Source of the DNA: Gammaproteobacteria bacterium
GTDB lineage: Bacteria > Pseudomonadota > Gammaproteobacteria > Steroidobacterales > GCA-2729495
Reading direction: 5' to 3'
DNA: 64,000 nt
Assembly (NCBI GenBank): GCA_016874095.1
Contig: VGVH01000001.1
Location: forward strand, 186,001 to 250,000
Shown: in pieces, positions 1 through 6,617 of the stretch
Numbering within the stretch: the first letter of the stretch is position 1
Layout of the letters: the number at the start of each line of letters is the position of its first letter
Notes under the pieces: generated by a model
Database searches by the model: none
Seen by the model: only the letters and a program-made list of their open reading frames with translations
What the model was told of the DNA's origin: nothing
Position numbers and translations under genes: made by a program

Positions 1-980
1 GAACCCGCCTGCGCCACGCGGCCGATATCGTTGCGGGCAAGGTCTACCAGCATGACGTGCTCCGCATTTTCCTTGGCATCGGCGCGCAGGCTCGCCTCAT
101 GGGCTGCGTCTGCCGCAGCATCCTCGCCGCGCGGCCTCGTCCCTGCGATGGGGCGCAGCGATGCCTTGCCGTTGCGCAGTTTCACCAGCGCCTCTGGCGA
201 GGAGCCGGCAACCTGCACGTCCCCCAGGTCGAGATAGAACATGTAAGGCGAGGGATTGAGCAGTCGCAGCGCGCGATAGGTTTCGAATGGCGACAGCGTA
301 TGCGCGCCGCTGAACCGGACGGAAAGCACGAGCTGGTACACGTCACCGAGAGAGATGTAGTGCTTCGCGCGGCCGACGGCTGCGAGGAACTCAGCTTCCG
401 AGAAACTCTGCGCCGTCGCGCCGACGGTCGGTGTCGCGGCAGCGGCCGGCAGCGGGCCACGCAGGAGGCGCACGACCTCCGCGCGCAACCGGCCGCGCTC
501 CTGCGCGCTGCCTGCGTGCAGCAACGCCATGCGTCGGGTGAGGTGGTCGAAGACCAGGAGCGATTCGGTAGCAACGTAGGCGGCATCGGGCACCACCGGA
601 TCGGCCACGGCGGCAGCGGGCACAGGCAGTTTCTCGAAGCGTCGGACGATGTCGTAACCTGCCACGCCGACGAGACCGCCCCCGAAGGGCAGCGTGTCGA
701 TCTGCGGTTCGAGCCGCGGCGCCCGCGCGAGCGCGGCCCGCAGTTCGGCCAGCAGTGCGGCGCCATCCGCCAGCATCGGCTTGCGTTGGCCATCCACACG
801 CAGGCCGCCGGCATCGAGGCGGAATTCACCAGCCGCGCCGAACCCGAGGAACGAATAACGCGCGAGCTGCAGGCCGCTCTCCACGCTCTCCAGCAGGTAC
901 CGCGGTTGTAGCGGTCTCAGCTTGAGGAACGTGGACACGGGCGTGTCCAGATCAGCCGCGATGTCGAATGGTCCCTGCAT
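1..980 (-). CDS. trpE: Anthranilate synthase component I (3' end outside window)
   Basis: TrpE catalyses the chorismate plus glutamine to anthranilate step that starts tryptophan synthesis, together with the TrpG amidotransferase. About 326 N-terminal residues are visible. The start is ATG at 980, preceded by GAGGA about 5 nt upstream. The opening (MQGPFDIAADLDTP) and the following YLLESVESG and RYSFLGF segments match the TrpE/PabB N-terminal domain. The last visible residues, MLVDLARNDIGRVAQAG, are the conserved chorismate-binding motif. PabB is the main alternative, but the Trp-codon attenuator immediately upstream (1012-1142) argues strongly for trpE. The C-terminal active site and any downstream trp genes lie outside the window. 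Confidence 0.93.
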   Translation of the reverse strand, partial: MQGPFDIAADLDTPVSTFLKLRPLQPRYLLESVESGLQLARYSFLGFGAAGEFRLDAGGLRVDGQRKPMLADGAALLAELRAALARAPRLEPQIDTLPFGGGLVGVAGYDIVRRFEKLPVPAAAVADPVVPDAAYVATESLLVFDHLTRRMALLHAGSAQERGRLRAEVVRLLRGPLPAAAATPTVGATAQSFSEAEFLAAVGRAKHYISLGDVYQLVLSVRFSGAHTLSPFETYRALRLLNPSPYMFYLDLGDVQVAGSSPEALVKLRNGKASLRPIAGTRPRGEDAAADAAHEASLRADAKENAEHVMLVDLARNDIGRVAQAG

Positions 981-1011
981 GTGTCCTCATGACGGGCGCT
1001 CGCTGTCGCCC

Positions 1012-1051
1012 AAAACAAAAAACCCACCGTCGCTCCCCGCGAAGGTGGGTT
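1012..1051 (-). terminator. trp attenuator terminator (segments 3:4)
   Basis: On the minus strand AACCCACC (1044-1051) pairs perfectly with GGTGGGTT (1021-1028) and is followed by a T-rich run (1012-1020). This is a Rho-independent terminator lying between the trpL stop and the trpE start, 32 nt before the trpE ATG. It is the stop structure of the attenuator. Confidence 0.88.
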
Positions 1052-1109
1052 TGTCGGCCGGATCCTGAAACGTGCGTTAGCCGAGAACCCCCTCCACGGA
1101 GAGGGCCCA
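1041..1109 (-). promoter_or_regulatory. trp attenuator pause and antiterminator segments
   Basis: Segment 1 (1098-1109, directly after the Trp codons, containing CCCTC) can pair with segment 2 (1086-1095, GGAGGGGGTT). Segment 2 can instead pair with segment 3 (1041-1051, AACCCACCTTC) over ten base pairs, including one G-U pair, with a single bulged A. That 2:3 pairing removes the 5' arm of the terminator. The arrangement is that of classical Trp attenuation: a ribosome stalled on the Trp codons covers segment 1, frees segment 2 and lets trpE be transcribed. Pairings were found by eye, without energy calculation. Confidence 0.8.
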
Positions 1110-1142
1110 CCACCAGCGCGCGTCGATCAGGGCCTTGTTCAT
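1077..1142 (-). CDS. trpL: trp operon leader peptide
   Basis: A 21-residue open frame, MNKALIDARWWWALSVEGVLG, carries three consecutive TGG codons at residues 10-12. It ends 97 nt before the trpE start and overlaps the pause hairpin. Its role is regulatory: ribosome speed over the Trp codons reports charged tRNA-Trp. There is no ribosome-binding site upstream, and the promoter -10 box ends 7 nt before the ATG, so the message probably starts at or within a base of the A of ATG (leaderless). Confidence 0.88.
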   Translation of the reverse strand: MNKALIDARWWWALSVEGVLG

Positions 1143-1148
1143 GCGGGC

Positions 1149-1177
1149 AGTATCCCGGCGGCTTCGCGACTCGTCAA
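1149..1177 (-). promoter_or_regulatory. Sigma70-like promoter of trpL-trpE
   Basis: On the minus strand TTGACG (1172-1177) and GATACT (1149-1154) are separated by exactly 17 nt. The predicted start of transcription falls at about 1142-1143, at the trpL ATG. I saw no palindrome resembling a TrpR operator over it. Confidence 0.7.
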
Positions 1178-1188
1178 GTGAGGCCGAC

Positions 1189-1276
1189 CGCATTCGTGGA
1201 TTGGTCGAGGATGACCCCGGAGCCGAGTTAAAGAGCCGAGGCGAAGGGGTCGATCCTCGGCCGGTCCACGAATGCG
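1189..1276. repeat. Long imperfect inverted repeat, 30-bp arms
   Basis: The left arm 1189-1218 pairs with the right arm 1246-1276 along its full length with one bulged base. The outer 12 bp are perfect and three pairs are G-U when read as plus-strand RNA. The 27-nt loop contains GAGCCGAG twice (1220-1227 and 1233-1240). It lies between the stop of the SLC13 transporter and the trp promoter, so it could act as a 3' end structure for the transporter mRNA or be a small mobile palindrome. There is no T tract that would make it an ordinary terminator. Confidence 0.8.
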
Positions 1277-1285
1277 ACCGCTGCC

Positions 1286-3121
1286 TCAAAACCGGAGCCA
1301 GGACACGTCGTATGCCAGTCCGTAGTACGCCGGCAGGATGATCGAGAACGCCGCCCACATGAGGATCGCCAGTGGCAGTCCGAAGCGGACGAAGTCGACG
1401 AAGCGGTAGCCGCCCGCCGTCATGATCATGACGTTCGTCGGGTGGCCGATCGGCGTCACGAAGGTCAGGTTCACTGCGAAGATCACGCCGACGACGAACG
1501 GCTCAGGCGCGACACCGAGCTGGTGCGCGATGCTGATCGAGATCGGCGTGCCGAGTGCGGCTGCAGGCTTCGCCGAGACCACCTGTGTCAATGCGGTGAC
1601 GACCGCCATCAGGATCGAGAGTACCGCTGCGGGCGAAAGGCCCGCAGTCGCGGCCGTCACGAGATTCGCGATGTACTCCGCGGCGCCGGTATCGAGCATT
1701 GCCGTGCCGAGCGCCAGGCTCGCGACCATGATCATGACCACGCCGGGATCGAGCGCTTCGCCGACATGGCGCCAGCGCAGGCAGCGCGTGCCGAGCATCA
1801 GTGCAACACCCAGCAGTCCCGCGATTGACATCGGCAGGATTTCGAATGCACCGAGCAGGACGACCAGCGTCATGATGGCGAGCGCGCCGCGGGCGCGTTC
1901 TGTGTCCGGCAGGTCGACGGTGCCGTCCAGCACGGGCGTCGTGCCGGCGGCACGCAGCCCGGTGATGGCGGCGCGAGTACCCTGCACGAGGATCACGTCG
2001 CCGGCACGCAGCCGCAGGTCATCCAGCGACAGCGAGCGCGCCGCGCGACCGCGGTGCACCGCGAGCGGCAGCAGGCCGTAGCGCTCCATGAGCTCCGTGC
2101 TGTCGAGAACCGTCTGGTAGAGCGGCGAAGCGCGCGTAACGACGATCTCAGCGAGCTGCTGCCCCGCGGTCGACAAGGGGTTGCGCTCGCTGACGGGCTG
2201 GCCGACGTCCTCCGGCCGGAACAGTGTCGCGCCCAGCAGTTGCTCGAACTCCTTCAGGCGATCCGGCGTGTCGCGGACCAGCAGCCGGTCGCCCGCGCGG
2301 ATGCGCACGGAGGGCAGCTTGGCGACTGTGAGGTCCTCGCCCCGCTGGATCTGGTCGATCCGCATACGGTTCTGGGTAAGGGCCAGCACTTCGGCGATCG
2401 ACTTGCCCTGCGCAGGGCTGCGCTCGTTCACGTGCAGGGCGGCATTGAAGACGCGCGGGGACGTGTCCTGCAGCGGCGGCTGCCGCTCGGGCAGCAGGAA
2501 CGGCCCGGCAATCAGGAGATACGCGACGCCGATGGCCGCTCCCATCAGGCCGGGTGCTGCAAAGTCGAAGATGCCGATATTGTCGACGCCGAGCTGCACC
2601 GCGATGCCGACCGCAAGCAGGTTGGTGGACGTGCCGATCGTCGTCCACATGCCAAGCGTATTGGCGAAATTCATCGGCATCAGCACCTGCGAGACCGGCG
2701 TGCCGACCTTGAGACAACAGGCGACCATGATCGGCATCAGCACGGCGACCATCGGCAGGTTGTTGATGAAGGCGCTCGAAATGGCACAGGTAACCAGCGT
2801 CGCCGCGAGCGCCAGCTGCGGGCGCGCAAGCCAGTAACGCGTGAGCAGGGCAGCGAGCGGCTGCAGGGCCCCGGTGATCTCGAGCCCCTGCCCCAGCACC
2901 AGCAGGGCAACGACCGTTACCAGCGCCTCGTTGCCGAAGTGCACGAGGAAGCTCTGCGGTTCGATCCCGCCGAACGGAAACACCTGGAAGAACCCGACGA
3001 GGAAGAGCAGCACCCCGAGGCTGGTCGCCTCGAGCGGGATACGGTCGCGGGTGAACAGCCAGAGAGCCACCAGCATCAGGCCGATGACCACCAGGGCGTG
3101 CATGCCGGGCAGCGCAGGCAT
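1286..3121 (-). CDS. SLC13-family permease with TrkA-C domains (downstream copy)
   Basis: A 611-residue inner-membrane transporter. The N-terminal half holds hydrophobic helices, including the family segment SSAFINNLPMVAVLMPI and the GTSTNLLAVG motif. The middle (about residues 210-370) contains two soluble TrkA-C/RCK-C type domains with repeated RAGDRLLVRDT and RAGDVILVQGT strands. The C-terminal half is a second membrane block with VSAKPAAALGTPISISIA and GHPTNVMIM. Members move dicarboxylates, sulfate or similar anions with Na+; the substrate cannot be read from sequence. It follows the paralogous gene at 3125-4945 with a 3-nt gap, so the two are likely co-transcribed. Confidence 0.85.
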   Translation of the reverse strand: MPALPGMHALVVIGLMLVALWLFTRDRIPLEATSLGVLLFLVGFFQVFPFGGIEPQSFLVHFGNEALVTVVALLVLGQGLEITGALQPLAALLTRYWLARPQLALAATLVTCAISSAFINNLPMVAVLMPIMVACCLKVGTPVSQVLMPMNFANTLGMWTTIGTSTNLLAVGIAVQLGVDNIGIFDFAAPGLMGAAIGVAYLLIAGPFLLPERQPPLQDTSPRVFNAALHVNERSPAQGKSIAEVLALTQNRMRIDQIQRGEDLTVAKLPSVRIRAGDRLLVRDTPDRLKEFEQLLGATLFRPEDVGQPVSERNPLSTAGQQLAEIVVTRASPLYQTVLDSTELMERYGLLPLAVHRGRAARSLSLDDLRLRAGDVILVQGTRAAITGLRAAGTTPVLDGTVDLPDTERARGALAIMTLVVLLGAFEILPMSIAGLLGVALMLGTRCLRWRHVGEALDPGVVMIMVASLALGTAMLDTGAAEYIANLVTAATAGLSPAAVLSILMAVVTALTQVVSAKPAAALGTPISISIAHQLGVAPEPFVVGVIFAVNLTFVTPIGHPTNVMIMTAGGYRFVDFVRFGLPLAILMWAAFSIILPAYYGLAYDVSWLRF

Positions 3122-3124
3122 GGA

Positions 3125-4945
3125 CTAGAAGAGCCCGTAGACGGTGCTGATGCCCAGCACCAGCGCCGGCAGCATGATCAGCGTGAGCGGGATGCCGAAG
3201 CGGGCGTAGTCGCGTTCTACGTACCCGCCGGCCGCCATGATCAGGGCATTCGTCTGGTAGCCCCATGACGTGGCGAACGGCATGTTCGCCGCGAATATCA
3301 CGCCAAGAACGAACGGTTCCGGCGATGCGCCCAGCGCGCCCGCGATGCCGACGGCCACCGGCATGGCGACTACAGCTGCTGCATTGTTGGTGACGAAGTT
3401 GGTCATCACGGTAACCACAGCCATCACCAGCGCGAGCGTCAGGGGCAGGGGCATGGCAGGCACGACCGCCACCCACAGTGCGGCAAGCCACCCGGCCGCC
3501 CCGGTCTTGATGAGCGCCGTCGCAAGGCAGAGGCTCGCGACCATCACCATGACCAGCGTGGTGTTGAGAGTTTCGGGGATGTGCCGCCACTCGATGCAGC
3601 GGGTAAGCAGCATGAGCGCGACGCCGATCAGCGCCGCGACCGATACGGCCATGAGCCCGAAGGCCACGCTCAGGATGACCGCGGCGAAGATGGCGAAGGC
3701 GGCGACCGCCCGATTGCTGCGCGGCAAATCGACGGTCCCGTCGAGCACCAGCATCGAGCCCGTGGCCTTCAATTCGCGGATGGCCTCGGCCGAACCCTGC
3801 ACTAGGATCACGTCGCCGGCACGCAGACGCTGGTCGGTGATCGCATCGGAGCCCACCTCCAATTCGCCACGATGCAGGGCCAGCGGCGCGAGGCGATAGC
3901 GGTAGACGAAGTCGGCGAGATCGAGGGCACGCTGGTACAGCGGCGACCCGCGGGTGATCACCACTTCAGCGAGCTGCTGCCCGGCGGGATCGAGCGGAAT
4001 GCGCTCGCTCACCGGGTGCTGCAGGTCGCCGGCATTGAAAAGAGTGGCACCCAGCAGTCGTTCGAACTGCTTCAGTTGATCGGCCGTGTCACGCAAGTGC
4101 AGCCGGTCTCCGGCAGCCAGGGCAAGACCGGGCGATTGCGCGACGGTGAGGTCGTCTCCGCGCTGGATGCGCTCGATGCGCATGCGCCCGTCGGTGCGCG
4201 CGAATACGGCGGCGAGCTGACGCCCGTCGGCGTAACCGCCGCGGTTAACGGACAGCACCGCCGAGTAGACCCGTCGCGCTGTCTCGCCCTGCCGCGGCCG
4301 CCGGTCGGGCAACAGCTGCGGACCGGCCAGCCAGATGTAGAGCAAACCGAGTACGGCGGCGCCCAGCATCGGCCGCGCAAAGTCGAATAGTGCGAAGCCG
4401 TCGATACCAAGATCCGCTGCGACACCCAGCGCCAGCAGGTTGGTCGAGGTGGCGACCGTCGTCGCCATGCCGCCGATGAGCACCGCGTAGTTGAGCGGCA
4501 GCAGCACCCGCGACGGTGCGACCGCCGACTGCGCCACGCTGGCGAGGACGACGGGGAACAGGATCGCCATGAGTGGCGTGTCGTTGATGAACGCGCTCGC
4601 GAGGGCGGACAGCAGCAGCGTGAACGGCAGTGCGTACACCGCGCCGCGCCGCCAGCTGCGGGAGAGATAGGTGGCGAGTGGCTCCAGAGCGCCGGTGACC
4701 TCCAGGCCCTTCACCAGCAGCAGCATCGTGCAGACGGTCACCAGCGCTTCGTCGCCGAAGTTGGCGAAGAAATCGACGGGATTTAGTCCCGGCAGCGGAA
4801 ACAGGTACGACCCGAGGACGAGGAGTATCAGGATCCCCATGCCGGCGGTCGGCAGCGTGAAGCGATCGCTCGCAAAAAGGTAAAGGCCGGCGACGACCAG
4901 CAGCAGGGCCGCGAGCGCGTGGAAGCTGGGCAGGTCTGGCAACAC
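3125..4945 (-). CDS. SLC13-family permease with TrkA-C domains (upstream copy)
   Basis: Paralogue of the gene at 1286-3121 with the same layout: membrane block with SAFINDTPLMAILFPV and ATSTNLLALG, two TrkA-C-like domains, then a second membrane block with NFVTNNAAAVVAMPVAVGIA. The frame is open to an ATG at 5050, but I chose GTG at 4945 because LPDLPSFHALAALLLV then aligns residue for residue with the start of its paralogue. The extra 35 residues of the longer form are Cys/Arg-rich and unlike a membrane-protein N-terminus. It probably arose by tandem duplication. The substrate is unknown. Confidence 0.8.
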   Translation of the reverse strand: MLPDLPSFHALAALLLVVAGLYLFASDRFTLPTAGMGILILLVLGSYLFPLPGLNPVDFFANFGDEALVTVCTMLLLVKGLEVTGALEPLATYLSRSWRRGAVYALPFTLLLSALASAFINDTPLMAILFPVVLASVAQSAVAPSRVLLPLNYAVLIGGMATTVATSTNLLALGVAADLGIDGFALFDFARPMLGAAVLGLLYIWLAGPQLLPDRRPRQGETARRVYSAVLSVNRGGYADGRQLAAVFARTDGRMRIERIQRGDDLTVAQSPGLALAAGDRLHLRDTADQLKQFERLLGATLFNAGDLQHPVSERIPLDPAGQQLAEVVITRGSPLYQRALDLADFVYRYRLAPLALHRGELEVGSDAITDQRLRAGDVILVQGSAEAIRELKATGSMLVLDGTVDLPRSNRAVAAFAIFAAVILSVAFGLMAVSVAALIGVALMLLTRCIEWRHIPETLNTTLVMVMVASLCLATALIKTGAAGWLAALWVAVVPAMPLPLTLALVMAVVTVMTNFVTNNAAAVVAMPVAVGIAGALGASPEPFVLGVIFAANMPFATSWGYQTNALIMAAGGYVERDYARFGIPLTLIMLPALVLGISTVYGLF

Positions 4946-5058
4946 GGGTTCCCGCTGGGCGGCGTCTGCTGCGCCCCGGCCACGGCATATTGCATCTGCC
5001 TCCCGGGACAGACAATCCGGCCCTGGTGATTGGCAAATTCCCCCGGGCAATATCGGGT

Positions 5059-6456
5059 TCAGGGCCGGTTGCGGGCAATCACCCAGGATTGATGGATCAG
5101 GCGCCGGAAAACCTGCGGCGGCAGCGCCCGGGCGACACCATCGCCATGCATGGCGATGGTGTCGGCAAGGCGGATCGCGGGCAGCAGATGCAGGTACGCC
5201 GCCTGCGGACGGCGCGGCGCGCTCCCGGGAAAAACGTCGTACGGCGAGAGGACGAGCAAATGGCGGTGGCGCAGACCCGCACGGCGCAGTGCCCGGCCGG
5301 CGCGCTCCTCGCCCAGCGTGCGCGTGAGCGAGCGGGTGAGCTGGCGCAGTTCCAGTCCGGGAAATGGCCCGCGCTCGCGCGCTAGCGCGTTGGACTCGCG
5401 CACGACGAGACGGCGCACGATGCCAAGCCAGCGCAGCAGCAACTCCACCGACGCGAAGTTGCCCGGATCGAGCGACCAGCGATCAGCCAGTGCACCGATG
5501 CCGGTCACGTGCAGCGCCAGCCGGCGATTGACGAGCGCATCCTGGCCGAGTTCCGGCGACGGCCAGTCGAGCTGGTCGACGAGGTTGTCGGCGAAGCGAA
5601 GCAATGCACAAAGCAGGTCGCGCAGCTCAGCCAGCGCGCCCGCCATGTCGCGTGCCGCGAGGCGATCGAGCTGCAGGCCAAAGGCGATCCAGGCAGTTTC
5701 CGTACGCGCCTCGAACAGGCTGCCCGGCAGCACCGCATCAGCCCGCTCGCCGCTCGCCAGCGTGCAGGCTGAGCGTGTGGTCTCCGGCAGCACGAGATGG
5801 ACGCCGGGCTCGCGCTGCGCGAGGGTCGTGAGTCCTTGCCAGCGACCAAGCGCATCGGTCGACGCCGCGCCAGACCGGGCCGTGCCGATCGCCTGGAACA
5901 ACCGGTCGGTGAGGCGCAGGACGATTCGCGGGCGCTCCGGCTGGCCGGCGGCACGCAGTCGGAGCAGCTCGCCGAGCCCCGGGTGATCCGCCTCGGCCGA
6001 GAGTACCAGCCGGCCGGCCGACACGCCGAAGCCTCCCAGCGCCGCGGGCAGTGCCTGTGCGAACCCGGCAACGACGTCGCGCATCTGGTCGCGGCGCGTG
6101 TCGGCACAGGCGTCGCCGCGCGACAACCGGGTCAGGTCGACCGCAACGGACGCGCCGCGTGCCAACAGCGGCGCGAGGCGGCGCGCCATCACGACCATGC
6201 TCCGCTGGCGCAGCCAGTCGCTGTCGCCGGAGACCTGCGGAAAGCGCAGCGCATACTGGCCGGCGATCCCCGCCTCCGCCAGGGGCGCCGATGCACCACT
6301 GCCTGGCGGCGCGACGATGGCCGGATGCTCCAGCAGCCGTGCGTAGCGCGATCGCCAGGCTCCTGGCTCGCGCTCGGCGCGCAGGGCAAGGGCCAGCAGG
6401 TGCGAGGCACCGTGGGTCAACCCCGCAACCGCATCCCGTTGACTGATGTATGCCAC
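5059..6456 (-). CDS. Degenerate class II ribonucleotide-reductase-like protein
   Basis: This 465-residue protein has the order of landmarks of the large subunit of B12-dependent RNR: a DHPGLGELLRL segment (cf. DHPDIEEFI), then RIVLRLTDRLFQAI (cf. NxSVxVTDxFM), LPGSLFEA (cf. NLGSINLA), RFADNLVDQ, RRLALHVTGIGALADRWSL (cf. RRIGLGVTGLGDAL) and ALARERGPFPG. HLLVLSPYDVFPG sits where RNRs have HLLxIAPTGTIS. The catalytic NPCGE and YGxCNLGS cysteine motifs are not recognisable; only three cysteines occur. GTG start at 6456. It is probably a catalytically dead derivative of unknown role. Homology was judged by eye and needs profile confirmation. Confidence 0.6.
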   Translation of the reverse strand: MAYISQRDAVAGLTHGASHLLALALRAEREPGAWRSRYARLLEHPAIVAPPGSGASAPLAEAGIAGQYALRFPQVSGDSDWLRQRSMVVMARRLAPLLARGASVAVDLTRLSRGDACADTRRDQMRDVVAGFAQALPAALGGFGVSAGRLVLSAEADHPGLGELLRLRAAGQPERPRIVLRLTDRLFQAIGTARSGAASTDALGRWQGLTTLAQREPGVHLVLPETTRSACTLASGERADAVLPGSLFEARTETAWIAFGLQLDRLAARDMAGALAELRDLLCALLRFADNLVDQLDWPSPELGQDALVNRRLALHVTGIGALADRWSLDPGNFASVELLLRWLGIVRRLVVRESNALARERGPFPGLELRQLTRSLTRTLGEERAGRALRRAGLRHRHLLVLSPYDVFPGSAPRRPQAAYLHLLPAIRLADTIAMHGDGVARALPPQVFRRLIHQSWVIARNRP

Positions 6457-6617
6457 CGACTCACCGCCCCGCTCCTGCGCAGGCGATCAATCTGCCAGAC
6501 CCGTGCGGCCACGACCCTCTGCATTTCGTGCGGCTTCGTGCTGATTTGCGCACGCAGTGCTAAGATTTTCGCCGGCATTTCCATAGCCCGACTGGGCACC
6601 GGCTGCCAGAGCGCCAC

